Shown here in pieces: positions 34,615 to 46,579 of a stretch of 64,000 nucleotides of DNA. The position numbers and the translations under genes are program-made. Source of the stretch: Megascapheus bottae (lineage: Eukaryota; Chordata; Mammalia; Rodentia; Geomyidae). Under the pieces are notes generated by a model. The model saw only the letters and a list, made by a program, of their open reading frames with translations. It searched no databases and was not told the DNA's origin. The stretch's first letter is position 1; every line of letters starts with the position of its first letter. Where the stretch lies: NCBI GenBank assembly GCA_024803745.1, contig JANJXV010000016.1:41949001-42013000 (forward strand). Reading direction: 5' to 3'.

Positions 34615-36190
34615 TCATCTCAGGAGAATGGCAAAGCTAGTTCCTTCCTAAGCACCATGCATCATGCTCCCATCTCAAGCAGTAATAATAATGATAATAA
34701 TAATAATCAACTTCCTGAGACTCTTTTATCATTTTTAACACATGTTTAATAAAACTCAATGTGAGGCTAAAGTCATATGCTTCTCTGCTTCTGATAGTAT
34801 TATATTTTAGAAAATAGAGGCAGTGTTGTTTACATGGTGAATACTACATCTCCAGAGTTAATGTATTGCTTTAAAGGATTAATTTTTAGAAATAGTTGAA
34901 GAGCTTAATAGTCCATTGGTATTATGAAACTATTTCCTATAACACAAAAATGTTTTAAACCTTTCTGCTTTTGAAGGATTGTATTTCAGCTTGTGAGCAA
35001 CCCAATGGACGTGATGACGAGATTTGTGTATCTTCACTTGTCAGTTTATGATCCTGGCTCAAGCTATGATTTAATATACATTTTCAACTTTAACCAAGCA
35101 TAGCTAACACATTTATTCTTTACTGTATTAATATCAGATGGTAGCCGTTTCTAAGTGTTTAGGGTTGTCAGAAGGAAGCACACTCAAAAAAGTTTTATTT
35201 TGCAACCCATTGTTATCTCAAGTGAGTTAAATGTCAATTTGAGGGGAAGAAATATAGCAATAAATATGGAAAAGTATATAAAGTAGTACTGAAGAGCAGG
35301 TGAGCTGTATTAAGTGCAAAATATTATCAATTTTATTCTTTTGAATATGTTTCCAAATATGATTTGTCCAAAGATTATTTTCTTGTTGAAATTCAATTTC
35401 TATTTAGGCTGAGAAAAGCTCTTCTGGGAACACAATTGCTTCAAATTATGCAAGCTCATATATTGGTATTTTGATGGAAAAAAGAAGTCAATGACAGAAA
35501 CAGCTCTTCACAACAGTTCCATTAAAAATCACTGCTATCATCTGCTATTTTCTTCATCTAAACTCAAAGAAGATGACATTTGTTTTATTTAGTTGGCCTG
35601 ACCAACCAGCCGCTTCAATTAAATCCGTAACCCAGTACACTCATTCTTTTAGAAAAGAGCCAAAATGTGGAATTACTTTTCTCGCTGCATATCATTGCCT
35701 GAAATCCCCGAAATTCTTCTGTGGACCATTCCATCCTCATAGCACTGCCTTTTATACAGACAACAATTGTTGACAAAAATACACAAATAATATGCTCCAA
35801 TTGTTTGGTAGTTAAACAAATAGTGATTGAAAGGCATTTGTACCATACTTATTTTTGACAGTCCCAAGAATTTCAATTTTTATTCTTTGAGACAATAGCT
35901 TGCTTAATTTTTCTTTTAAATAAATATATATATATAAACAATACTGTAAATAGAGGTTATATAAATCATTACCAAGCTGAGTTGAGTCTTCTTCATTATG
36001 ACATGTGGCAGCAGAGAAGGCAGCCAGTCCAACAACATTACCAAGCAAGGTCAGATGGAAACTAGAAACAACGTCATGGAAAGGATGCTGCCCGAGAGAC
36101 GATCTGATGAGAACGTGAGGGTTACAATGCAGAAGGTCAAGATGAAATTTCTTTGGGAAAGCCAAGCTCATTGAAGACTCCAAAGAGCAC
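34615..36190. other. Gene-free DNA
   Basis: A short (AAT)n run lies at 34683-34708 and (TA)n at 35923-35936. No supported gene. Confidence 0.55.
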
Positions 36191-36194
36191 TAAT

Positions 36195-36325
36195 TTTTCT
36201 GGAAGTTAAGGCTGGAGGATATAGGTGTGAATAAAACTCAGAACTGACTATATAAATATAGTGCTAATGTCAGCGGACAAATCAAAGTCCCTGAGTTCAA
36301 AATCAATACTGCCCCCAAATATACA
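36195..36325 (+). mobile_element. Possible tRNA-like SINE right-half remnant
   Basis: The ending aaagtccctgagttcaaaat caatactgccccc matches the 3' end of the composite SINEs here (ccctgagttcaagccccagt). The 5' part (ggaagttaaggctggaggat) is only suggestive. Confidence 0.4.
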
Positions 36326-36329
36326 GTAA

Positions 36330-36995
36330 AATGAAAATGAACAGTAAGAATATTCAGTGCCAATTAGTACCTGTCCAAGGTCAAATCACATTTGCAGAAA
36401 CTACTAAAGTAGTATGAAATCACCTGCAAGCCTATGAAATGCATATAAAGGACCTACCAACATTAGTATAAAATGTATTATATTCTAATTGTGATACTTT
36501 TTTTAATAAAATTTATTCTTATAATTAAATTTCCTTGAGCAAATCATTCAAATAAGGAATAAGAAGGGGCAAGGAAGCATGCTGTACTTACTGGTATAGT
36601 AGTAAATTATGGTAAGAGAATTCAATTAATCTAAATCCTATAAATTACAAAACTTTTTTTCATCCTTCTATACACTGAAATGCACTCTGGAAACATCACC
36701 CTGCTGACATATTACCACCTGAAATCCACGTTATGAATTCTCTTGTCTCTCCACTCAGTGTTTACTCACTGTGAATCAAAGTTTTGAACTTTTCTATCTG
36801 AATGCTTACGTATGCTTTCCTCTCATTTTCTTGGGGGTAATGTTTGCACTGCTAATGACTTCTTTAACTGGTAGATGATATTGTATGCTTTTGTCTTGCT
36901 TAGGTTGATCACATCAGGCTAGCCGTAATCTCCTTAGCTCATAAATGTGTCTGCTCACACAGCACTTTTTTGGTAAGAATCTTAGCATCCACCTT
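36330..36995. other. Gene-free AT-rich DNA
   Basis: Nothing recognised. Confidence 0.5.
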
Positions 36996-36999
36996 ATTT

Positions 37000-37192
37000 T
37001 TTCCAGACCTGGAACTTGAATTCGGGGACCTAGGTGCTGTGCCTGAGAATGTTTTACCCAAAGTTAGCACCATTTGAGCCACAGCACCACTTCTGTTTTT
37101 TTCTGAGTAGTCTGTTGGGTTTCTACCCAGGCTGGCTTCAACTGGCGATCCTCTGATCTCATTCTCCTGAGTAGCCAGGAGTGTAGCTCTAC
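37000..37192 (-). mobile_element. Composite SINE (B1-like + tRNA-like)
   Basis: The complement is read on the plus strand. The tRNA-like end comes first (acctggaacttgaattcggg, tgagccacagcaccacttct), then the B1-like part (gggtttctacccaggctggc, ttcaactggcgatcctctga, ctcctgagtagccaggagtg). Confidence 0.75.
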
Positions 37193-37194
37193 CT

Positions 37195-38145
37195 TATATG
37201 TCTTCAACTTCCAGAGCTCACAGATTTATTCTGCTCATAGTTTTCTCAAGGAGTCCAGTGCCTGTCTAGTAATGGAAAGAGGCTTGAACCACCGTACAGA
37301 GAATAAAATCTCTCAAGGCCTGTGTAGAAACTGGCGAGCTGCCTGCCCTGCTTTCCTGAGTGGCTGTGCCCTGTGCTCTGAAGCCCTGGCTCTGCTCTGC
37401 CCCAGCCTTGCTTCACATCGACTCACATCCAGGGTAAGGGGTGTGCTCAGCCTAAGGCTGCATTCAGGCAGTGAACTGTGAGCACAGCCCGCCATCAACC
37501 TGGCCCAGACACACCCCTTCTCCATCCGAATCCTCCTCCCTGCACACCGGTCAGAGACCCACAGTCTTCCTGCCCCCCCCCCAGCCTCCTCCAGTTCTGC
37601 CCCATGACATCTCCCAGCAGGGAACCCCCACCTCCATGCACACCGCTTGGAGAACCCAAAGCAAGGGTGTAATGTAACTCACAGTTCTTAGACCTACAAG
37701 GGATTTTTGGACATCATTTTGTTTTACCAGGAACCATGTCTGACATCGTGGCTGACTGCACTTTCTGGGCATGGGTGGTTATGGAAAGATTCTAGGAGGA
37801 ATGAGACAAATGGAACTTTTATTTCCATTTTTATCTGGAGCCATCAGAACACTACTGTTAGCAAAACGTAATTGTGTCCTAGAGGTGTTTTGGCTGCTCC
37901 CATCCCGAAGAAGGAAACCCATGCTTCTGTGGAAGATTAGAGATCAAGATAAATCACCACTGTAACCAAACCACCACAGTGTCCTCGCCCCAGGACAACC
38001 GAGAGGAAGAGGGTAATGCTGGAGACGGCGGAGTCCATTCCATCTCCTCATGTCCCAAATGATAGGAATTTCATTTTATTAACACACAGGATTGACTGTA
38101 TCTTCCTTCCTTCCTTCTTCTTTTCCTTTCTTTCATCTGTCTTCT
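37195..38145. other. Gene-free DNA
   Basis: A GC-richer part at 37300-37640 carries several overlapping 64-73-residue frames with no domain. There is CTTC-rich text at 38101-38150. No supported gene. Confidence 0.5.
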
Positions 38146-38147
38146 TT

Positions 38148-38382
38148 TCTTGGTCATGAGCCTTAAACTCAGGGCTTGTGTGCTGGCCCCTAATCAGTTT
38201 TGCTCCAGGCTAGCTCTCTATCTCTTTGAGCCACAGTGCCACTTCCAGTTTTCTGGTGGCTAATTGGAGATCAGAGTTCCAGAAACTTTCTTACCTGGGT
38301 TGGCTTTGAGTCCTTTGATCCTGAGATCTCAGCCTCCAAGAGTAGGGAGGATAACAAGTGCGAGACACTGGTGCCTGGCTCC
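38148..38382 (-). mobile_element. Composite SINE (B1-like + tRNA-like)
   Basis: Plus-strand text: ggtcatgagccttaaactca gggcttgtgtgctgg, ctctttgagccacagtgcca, cttccagttttctggtggct, aattggagatcagagttcc, the B1-like segment ggttggctttgagtcctttg and tgagatctcagcctccaaga, ending at gcctggc. A long T/C-rich tract on its left is the complement of the tail. Confidence 0.85.
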
Positions 38383-38614
38383 TGAGTGTTTTTCTTATCT
38401 CAAGATCATTCAGTTCAATTAGTTAATACACTTTTTACATAGAATACTTTTTCTGTAAGGACTTTTCCTTAGTTTTTATTTTTCATAAATTCCTGTATAT
38501 TGACAGTGTTAATGAAACAAACAAAAAACTTCCGAAAACAATACTATCCCCTTATCTACCTTTCAGACACACTCATTCAGGATTGGATGAGTGTGTAACT
38601 AAATGTGCATCTAG

Positions 38615-38616
<2 letters not shown>

Positions 38617-38653
<37 letters not shown>

Positions 38654-38683
38654 TGTGTCTGTGTCTGTGTCTGTGTGTGTGTC
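38617..38683 (+). repeat. (GT)n / (GTGTCT)n microsatellite
   Basis: Pure gt units followed by four gtgtct-type units and a final gt run. The cysteine/valine frames are repeat translations. Confidence 0.95.
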
Positions 38684-39054
38684 AGCCGTTAGCCCCATGC
38701 AGTCTGAGTACCATTTTGTGGCATGCATCTCCCATGCTCTTTTTCCTCACTCACTGGTGGCTCCAGAGAACAATGATAAAGCACCATCAGGCCATCAGGT
38801 CTTGTGTGGGCCTGGAGCCTGGCTGGCGTCTGGAGGTCCTTCCCCTCTGGAACAGCTCCAGGCAGCCCTTTTGTTGTTGCTGCTGCTGTTTTTGCCCAGA
38901 CGTGACACTTTTGCGTGGGTCTCATTTTCATAGAGAAAGCCTTCCTTTTATAGGTTCATGCCGGTGGCTTGGAACATTCTCAAAATAAAGGACAAGAGTC
39001 TCCCGGGGGCCCCACCTCTCCCCCAGCCCGCCTCCTGAGGACAGTATGTCTGCT

Positions 39055-39322
39055 CTGAGAACTGCTCTTTTCCTGCGCAATCTCTGTCTTTCCAGGCGGG
39101 CTGGACTGGGTGAGGCCTGCAGCAGGACCACTGGCCGTGACTGTCCCCCCCTCAGGCCCAAGTAGGGCAAGATGACAGGCATGTGCCACCCGCCATGCCC
39201 TGCCTTCTCTTTAGAAGGGGGGTTTCCCAAACTTCTCTGCCCTGGACTGGACTCAAACTGTGATTCTTTCACACTCTGCCTCTCAAGTCTGCATAAGAAT
39301 CCCTGGAGCCCAGCATCAAAGG
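39055..39322 (-). mobile_element. Two adjacent B1-like SINE remnants
   Basis: The first (about 39065-39200) has cttccaggcgggctggactg on the plus strand and ends gatgacaggcatgtgccacc. The second (about 39205-39320) has ggggggtttcccaaacttct, ggactggactcaaactgtga and ctctgcctctcaagtctgca. Both read as complements of 7SL-derived monomers. Their limits are approximate. Confidence 0.5.
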
Positions 39323-39329
39323 GCACTGT

Positions 39330-39600
39330 GATCTGACCAATTAGGTGAGCTAGACGTGTTGGCACAGGCCACAACAAGACCTTTGGGGATCTTGTTTCAA
39401 GGCCAGCCCAAGCTCAGCATCCCTTGAGACGTTCAAAACTGCCCTTCTTAGAGACACAGGAAAGCCTGGCAGCAGAATCCCAGCCCAAGCGAGGCCAGGC
39501 CATAAAGCAAAACAAATAACCAAGGAAGAAATGGGTTGGAGGCATTGCTCAAATGGTAAAGAACCTTTCCTGCAATGATAATAAACTGAATTCAAGCTCC

Positions 39601-39605
<5 letters not shown>
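39330..39605 (+). mobile_element. Old composite SINE leading into a CA repeat
   Basis: Degraded B1-like words (gctagacgtgttggcacagg, ttcaaggccagcccaagctc) are followed by a tRNA-like right half (gttggaggcattgctcaaat, ggtaaagaacctttcctgca, gaattcaagctccagtaa). The CA run starts exactly at its 3' end. Confidence 0.55.

Positions 39606-39637
<32 letters not shown>
39606..39637 (+). repeat. (CA)n microsatellite at a SINE 3' end
   Basis: About 16 ca units directly after the SINE word ctccagtaa. Confidence 0.95.
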
Positions 39638-39639
39638 CG

Positions 39640-41268
39640 CGCCTATCAACAACTGGTTAGGCAATACTAACACCTAATATTACCACTAATGTCAGTTGTC
39701 AGTTGCTTAGAGTTGATCCTATGTCTTTCTTAAATGTTTTAATTGTTACTCTGAGTACATCTGGATTTTCCAGAACAAGTGACCACTTCTAAAAGCAGAA
39801 GTATGAATATATTTGTATTCTCTCATTCTGCGGGCTTTGAAAATTGGCGATCATGTCATACGTGTTCTTGGCTTAGAATGTATGACTATTACGTCAATTG
39901 CCAATAAGCATGGAACTGAGAGGGTGATCTGTAACTCTTAAGTAACTTATAGCATGATTAAACATATGGGTTACCTCTGTTAAAAGTAAATTTTCCTTGT
40001 GTACTATCCTCCTTCTCTTCTACTCTCGATTTCTACTTGCAGAGGTGTTAAATTATCCTTCAGCTCCCTGTGTCCCCTTGTCTGCACATGACGGGAGGCA
40101 GAACTATGGTGTAGTCTGTTTATGCAGGCTCAAACGCTTTCCAAGAGACATAGCTCCTTCTTCAGCCACCAAGATAATAGGAATTTCCTTTTCCCACAGT
40201 ACTGTGCTTTCTTTCTTTTTGTTTTTGTTTTTGTTTTGTTTTTGCAATGTGTATTTTTGCCAACAGTAAATGGAATGCAAACCCATGAGATTAGAAACTC
40301 ATTTCTGGGTCTGGAATCTACTTTAGTCAAGTGAGTTTGAAACATGCAAAAAATCATTTACAAAGCTAGGCAAGGTGTCAGAGAGGCTCAAATCGAACTA
40401 AAGTGAGATGATCACCAAGAACAGAGACATCTTAATATTTACCCCTGGTCTTCTTTCCATTGTATTAGCCATTTGTGGTCTCAGAGCCTTGGTTAATTTT
40501 CAGTAAGGCATCACATATGGCATGTTCTTAATGACTTTCTTTGTAACCTCAATTTCAAAATCCCATGAAGAGAAAATCTGCAGTCTCTTCCATCTCAGTT
40601 GTATGCATAAAACCTTCAAGAGTGCATGAGCAAAAGCCTTTTTATATTTTACCCAATGGTTTTTGGCGATTATTTAAAATATTGTCCCTTTCAAAATTTA
40701 CATATGCAGATGTTCTCCAAGGAATAATCGCAAGCAAGTAACATTTAAGCTAAATATTGTTAGTGTATGCACAGAAATAAAAGGGAAAGCAGCAAATAGT
40801 AACAAAATGAGGGGGAGATCAAAATTTTCAGAATTCTTAAAAGGCATTTCTAAAGACCTTTAAAGGTTTTTTAAATGGTTTCTGAGAAGGAAAATGCTGG
40901 AGATCATTCCAGAAGCACCAGTGAGAATCTCAGGCCCAAACTCCATGACCAATGACCAGAAATAGGACTGAAGGCCTCCCAAGACTCGAACCCAGGTTAC
41001 TGACACTTGTGAACAGCTGCTTCCATGAGTATCCCCTCCAAGGCTTCTCTGTGCTTGAACTGACTTTCCTGACTCTGAGAAATGGCATTTCAACAGGGTC
41101 TTTGCAGAAGATCATCAGTAGCAATTATTCAATTTCATGGCTGACTGAGGCTGTGGGTCAGCTTTTATCCCAGCACCAGACATTAGTATGTCTTTGAAAC
41201 ATATCATTTTATTCTTTTACTTTTATATTCTGATTTTAATTGATCAGCAGATTTTGAAAATCAATAAC
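39640..41268. other. Gene-free DNA
   Basis: A (GTTTTT)n run lies at about 40215-40243. No supported gene or further repeat. Confidence 0.55.
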
Positions 41269-41271
41269 TTT

Positions 41272-41485
41272 AACTGGGTGCCACTGGCTCAGGCTTGTAA
41301 TCCCAGCAACTCAGGAGGTGGAGATCAAAACATCTCAGTTCATACCAGGCTTGGGATGAAAGTTGGTGAGACTCTTTCCTCAGAAGTAACAAAAACACAT
41401 AAGTGGAGCTGTGGTTCAAGTGATACAGCTTTAGCCTTAATTAAACAAAAGTGCTCAGGCCTTGAATTCAAATCACAGAACTGGG
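41272..41485 (+). mobile_element. Composite SINE (B1-like + tRNA-like)
   Basis: The left half is ctgggtgccactggctcagg, cttgtaatcccagcaactca, ggaggtggagatcaaaacat. The join is gagactctttcctcagaagt. The right half is agtggagctgtggttcaagt, then aaaagtgctcaggccttgaa, ttcaaatcacagaactggga. A very long GA repeat replaces the A tail. Confidence 0.88.
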
Positions 41486-41551
41486 AGGGAGAGAGGGAAA
41501 GGGAGAGGAGGAGAGAGAGAGAGAGAGACAGAGAGAGAGGGGGGAGGGAGG

Positions 41552-41621
<70 letters not shown>

Positions 41622-41638
41622 AATAGAGAGACAGAGGA
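41486..41638 (+). repeat. (GA)n purine tract
   Basis: About 150 bases of ga units with ggga/ggag and gaca variants, growing from the 3' end of the SINE. Arginine/glutamate frames are repeat translations. Confidence 0.97.
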
Positions 41639-41687
41639 AAGGGAGGCAGATCAAGAGATAACAGTAGTTTTGAATTCCCTTATACAA

Positions 41688-41732
<45 letters not shown>

Positions 41733-41741
41733 CCTACCTAT
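41688..41741 (+). repeat. (TATC)n microsatellite
   Basis: About 11 tatc units ending in two tacc units. Confidence 0.97.
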
Positions 41742-41744
41742 TTA

Positions 41745-44320
41745 GAGAGAAATTATATTAGAACCACAATTGCTATTATGTTAATCCTACACAGTATTGC
41801 AGATATGTCTACTATGTTCCTACCTTATTTTAGTGTCTTAATTGTATTAGTAGCCACTGAATATAACTCCTCTAAACCTTCACAGAAAAGTATGAAGAGA
41901 AAGTCTGAAGAAGTGCTCAGTAGCTGAAGATCTGGATGTGAGCAAAAGAAAACACACTGGTAATCTTGACAGACTAAAACAGATTGGTTTGAGATAAAAA
42001 TGCTAACAAATAGGGAAAGCAGTTGGAAATTCCAGAGCATTTTATAAATAAAGAGTCCAAATTTAATGAGTATAGGAAACAAAACAACAAATAGACCAAC
42101 AACTAAACAAGCACAGGAAAAAATGTGGAGAGCTGAGGCCTGAGGACAGAGCGATGGTGAGGATTCAGAGATAGGGTTGGAGAAGGTGGAACACACAGCT
42201 CACAGCTCTTTCTCCTTTTTGCAGACAGCTCACACCTCTTTCTCCTTTTGCACACAGCTCACACCTCTTTCTCATCTGCATAAACCCTCCATGTAAGCAG
42301 ACATCTCATTTTCAGGAAAGCAGAGGGTGAGGATCCCCTATAAAATAGGAAAGAAATGGGCAACCTATGGCTGCATCTTATTTTTTTCAGAAAAATAAAG
42401 GTTTGCTGAGTCCCTTTGAAGCTGTAATCTAAATGGGAGGAGTAGCACTTTAAATCTCTTCATCTCCCCCGGACACCGCAGAGAAGGAACTCCCCAATAT
42501 TCTCTGCTGCTCTATGGTTTCTTTTGATGTCTGCCAGACTCACAATTTCAAAAACTTAAAAGTGTTATTTCTCCCCCTTGGTATCAAAACATCCCTCTGG
42601 TATTTTTGTTTTAAATGTTGTCACTTTCTGTCATAAGCTCCTTATGAAATCGTCACCTTTAATTATTCCCATTTCATTTTTAGTTCTTCCGAACTTTCTA
42701 TCCAGTCTTCCTGGGCAGACCTGCAACCAGCCACATAAGAAAATGAAAATAAGTCTTCACATCAAGGATCCACAGATTTTGTTCAAGGATAGATACTAAT
42801 AAATATTCTGTGTGTGACAGGACACCTTGTCTAATGGTGTTTATTCTATAGACTAGCTCCTCTCCCCAGATTTTATCCATATCATTTTTCCAAACTATGG
42901 GTCCCTGGCACGACTGCTCCTTTTGTTGAGTGTGCTGGGAATTCTCTGCCATGTGGCCTGTCTGTGACTTCATGAAATGGAAATGTTCTTCCCATGCTTT
43001 CCTCTCTCATCTCACCATGAACATGCAAGTGGTCCAGGAAGGGTGCACAGAGTTTTACCTTTGTGGGTAAATGACTGTAAAATGCATGGATAAATCTAAA
43101 CCTGTTGAAGGACAGTTTTCTCAGGAAGGAAGTCGCTGTAAACGCATACCAACAGGTTTCGGTGTGGGCCTGCTTTTTCAAATGTGTAAACACACAGTAG
43201 CGTGATTACAGGATTGTATGCTAAGATTGAATTTAGTGTTGAATGAAATGGTAAGCATTCATTCTCTTAGCGGGATCTTTCAAACAGTGGATTAAAAAAA
43301 ATCTTCCAAATGATCATTTTTCTCCATGCTAAATGTTATTTTTATGGCACCTACCACATCAGCTGTGTCAAGGTCATAATTTCTCCTATTTCCTTCTACA
43401 AGACTTGTTATTTCTAACTGCATATTACACTCAGGAATGGACCCATGCTCTGTGTGCGTGTGTGGTATGTGTGTATGTGTGTGAGTGTGTGTGTATGTCT
43501 GTAAGATGTGACATCTGTGTCTATGTGTAGTCTGTTTGTGTATAGAAATCCAGTTGTTCCCAATCCATTTTTCCAGAAGACTGTTCTCCTGAATTGCCTT
43601 TATGCTTCTGCCAAATGACTGGTGATTACACGTGTGTGGTTGTCTGTGGGCGGTTTTCTCAGCTCCCTTGATCTGCCTATCATCTCCAGCCAGTGGCAGG
43701 CCACATGCTTCCATCTCTTTCTAATAATTCTCTAAGCCCAGAGCAGTGATCACCCATGTATTTCCTCTCCTTGCCATTGCTTTTCCAAGTCAACTGTCTT
43801 TGACATGCATTTTAGGAGCAGTGTTCCAATATCTACAACTTCTTACTACGTCTTTCCAAGGCTTTAGTCCCAGCATCCTTTTCACTAGTGTATATTCAAT
43901 CAAATATTTCTTCAGTTAATTATTAACAGTAAAATTTTTTTCTCTTCAAAATATTGAATTCTTCAAGCAAAGATATGGGTGCTAGAGCCATTAGGGTTTT
44001 GATTATTGTAGTTGTCTCATATTTTTGGAGGGGGGCTTCTCCATGATGATATTTATTTGTTTTTATTGGCATCAAGAAAATAAAATGTGGAAGTCATGCT
44101 GGTGATTGCAGTGGATAATGAATTTATCCTTCAGCATCTAAATCTGTATTAAATATATATATATATATATATTTGTATATTAGCATCCATTCAACTGTAT
44201 CACACTGTTCAGTTATTCTATATTGCTTTCCTTGCAAATAATTCTTAATGTAACTTAACAATGTGCCACCTCTAAATACAAGCTCCTCTGTGACCCAGAA
44301 AATATAGGAGTTTGGGGATG
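41745..44320. other. Gene-free DNA
   Basis: No supported gene. Contains TG-rich text at 43452-43500 and (AT)n at 44152-44172. The 140-residue minus frame at 43292-43714 includes the translated TG repeat and has no domain. Confidence 0.55.
42196..42280 (+). repeat. 29-30-base tandem repeat, three copies
   Basis: Copies start at 42196, 42226 and 42255 with the word cagctcaca and share cctctttctcc. The third is partial at its end. Confidence 0.9.
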
Positions 44321-44324
44321 GGAA

Positions 44325-44397
44325 GTGCTCTATTAGGGCTAGAACTCAAGTGCTCCTGTTAGGCAAATGCTTCTGGAATTACACTGAGCAGTGGTCA
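44325..44397 (-). mobile_element. Possible ID-type SINE remnant
   Basis: The plus strand shows gggctagaactcaagtgctc, then tgttaggcaaatgcttctgg and attacactgagcagtgg, close to the complement of an ID unit. There is no tail or duplication. Confidence 0.45.
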
Positions 44398-44399
44398 GG

Positions 44400-45112
44400 G
44401 AAAATACAAGCAGCTCTCACTTACCTTAGCTCATTTTCCTCCTCAGATAGAAATGTAGAGAGTAGGAAATTTCCTCGGTTTCACATAAACTCATTAGAAT
44501 CATTTTATTTCAACTCAATGATAGAAAGAGGAACCAATATGTTTTACATGGTGACTGCTTTCACTCCTCAAACTCTAGTTGTTCCTGGAAAATATATTTC
44601 CTGTAATTCTGGCTCTCCATTGGACATAAACAGTACTTTTCGACAGAAATTTTATACAGAGATGTGTGCTGAAGAGATACCATGTACACAGAAAGTGGCA
44701 GACTAAGACTCAGACCCAGATACCCTGTAAAAATGGCATTTTTAATAAAGAATACTAGATTTTCTTCTCTACTAAATACATCCCATTGGACTGAGGCTGT
44801 GCTGCAGAACTAAAGTATTTCCCAAACTGAACTACCTTCCAAAGCCTTCCATTCACCTGTTGTCTCTAGAATTCTTACTTAGTCAGTGAACTCCTGTTTT
44901 TTTAATTCCCACATTATGTGGGATAATTATGTGTATAGTTCTACAAACATTTGGGATTCCATTATGATGTTAAATTATATACTGTTAGACTTGTTAGTGG
45001 CAGCCATTTTGACTAAAATGAACCTAACTAGAAGAAGTAATAAGGATAAGCTATGAAGAGGAGCATTTTTTAAAAATTTCCATCAAGTAGCTTGTGACAC
45101 AAAAAATATTTT
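44400..45112. other. Gene-free DNA
   Basis: Nothing supported. A 118-residue frame (44350-44706) begins inside the possible SINE and has no recognisable domain. Confidence 0.5.
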
Positions 45113-45117
45113 AAAAG

Positions 45118-45203
45118 TTAGGAGGAAAGCATGGTCCAAATGGAAGAGCACCAACGGAGCAAAAAACCGTCTTTGAACTCAAGCCCAGGGAGCAAAATCC
45201 ATG
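45118..45203 (+). mobile_element. tRNA-like SINE right half, leading into a CT/CA repeat
   Basis: Reads gcatggtccaaatggaagag, caccaacggagcaaaaaacc, then gtctttgaactcaagcccag, the same unit as in the composite SINEs here. Confidence 0.6.
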
Positions 45204-45219
45204 GGTGTGCTCACGTGCT

Positions 45220-45283
45220 CTCTCTCTCTTTCTCTCCCTCCCCCTCCCCCTCCTCCTCCCCTCCCCCTCCTCCTCCCCCTCCC

Positions 45284-45319
<36 letters not shown>

Positions 45320-45320
45320 T
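45220..45320 (+). repeat. (CT)n/(CCCTCC)n then (CA)n simple repeat
   Basis: Ctct, then ccctcccc-type units, then ctctct and about 10 ca units. Confidence 0.95.
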
Positions 45321-45324
45321 AATC

Positions 45325-46035
45325 ACACGTTAATACCTATGAATGTAACAAAATGCTTACCTTCTTAAATATAACAGTTCACAATTTCTAAGAAGATGAT
45401 TTAAAGTATCGGTTTTCTTTTTGTCTAAATGTGTTACTGCCTGAAATTAAGGACTGTTTCTTCACACAACAATGTTTAATTCAAGAATATTAAAAAAAAT
45501 TAAAATGGAACCCAATAGATGCTCGGGAGAATGCTCACACAGCTGGAAAATGTCATTATTATTCTCAATTGCAAAACAGTAATTTCGTATTTCCTGTTGC
45601 TAGGTAAGTGTTGTTGCAGCTAAAACGCTAACCAACCATTTAATAGCATATTATGGCACAGCATAAGCTGAGTAAATACATCTAAAAATAGTCTAGTCTT
45701 CAGCATTATAAAAAGTGTGTGATCAAAGATAGGCTAGTATCTAGAAATAATCAGGAATAAACTAAATTTCTAAACAACATGAAATAAACCCAGGAACGGA
45801 TACATAATCTAAACTAGGAGACAGAAGAGATGAGTAATAAAGTAGAACGATAACTTTCCCTTCCCCAATTACCAAAATGATTTCTGCTAGTGAAAAATAT
45901 GCCTCCATGTTAATGGCTAATGGCACAAAAGAAAAGAGAGAGAGGTAAAAGAAAGAAAGAAAGGAAGAAAGAAAGAGAAGAAGAAGGCAAACGGAAATGA
46001 AGAAAGCCACTATGACTGCAGTGATCAAATTCTCT
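45325..46035. other. Gene-free DNA
   Basis: AT-rich unique sequence. A (GAAA)n-like run lies at about 45945-45985. No supported gene. Confidence 0.55.
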
Positions 46036-46040
46036 GTACA

Positions 46041-46140
46041 GTCTCTTTCTCCCTCTCTCTTCTCTCTCTCCCTCTCTCTCTCTTCTCTCTCTCTCTCTCT
46101 CCCTCTCTCTTCTCTCTCTCCCTCTCTCTTCTCTCTCTCT

Positions 46141-46226
<86 letters not shown>
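46041..46226 (+). repeat. (CT)n pyrimidine tract followed by (CA)n
   Basis: About 165 bases of ct units with ccct/ttct variants, then about ten ca units. A second short (CA)8 lies at 46327-46342. Confidence 0.97.
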
Positions 46227-46389
46227 TCCCTCCACCCAACCACACTCTGGGGAGTCTTTTCTGATGATAATCCAACATTAAACTTCAGCGTTGACTCTGT
46301 ACTACTACACAGGGCTGCTTTGTCAGACACACACACACACACCTACTCAACAACCAACTTCATTGCAAAGGTAACGGATAGTGATGAAA

Positions 46390-46575
46390 ATTACGAGAAG
46401 CCAGTGCCGCCGCAATCCTAGCTACACAGAAAGCAAAAATCCCAGAGGATAGCAATTTGAGGGTAGCCTGCGTAGTTTGAGAGAGCCTATCTCCAAAACA
46501 AGCAGCTGGAGGCATGGCTGGAGTTGTAGAGCCAGCCATTGATCAACAACAGACCTGGAGTGTACAAAAGAAAAA
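46390..46575 (+). mobile_element. Composite SINE (B1-like + tRNA-like), degraded
   Basis: The left half has gaagccagtgccgccgcaat, cctagctacacagaaagc, and tttgagggtagcctgcgtag. The join is gagcctatctccaaaacaag. The right half is gctggaggcatggctggagt, tgtagagccagcc and a short A-rich end. Confidence 0.7.
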
Positions 46576-46579
46576 TGGA

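Noticed and set aside
38583..38988. ORFs of 116-127 residues rich in Cys and Val
   Set aside because: They start in the (GT)n repeat and continue into sequence without a domain.
45910..46342. Arginine/glutamate and serine/leucine repeat ORFs
   Set aside because: They are translations of the (CT)n and (CA)n tract.
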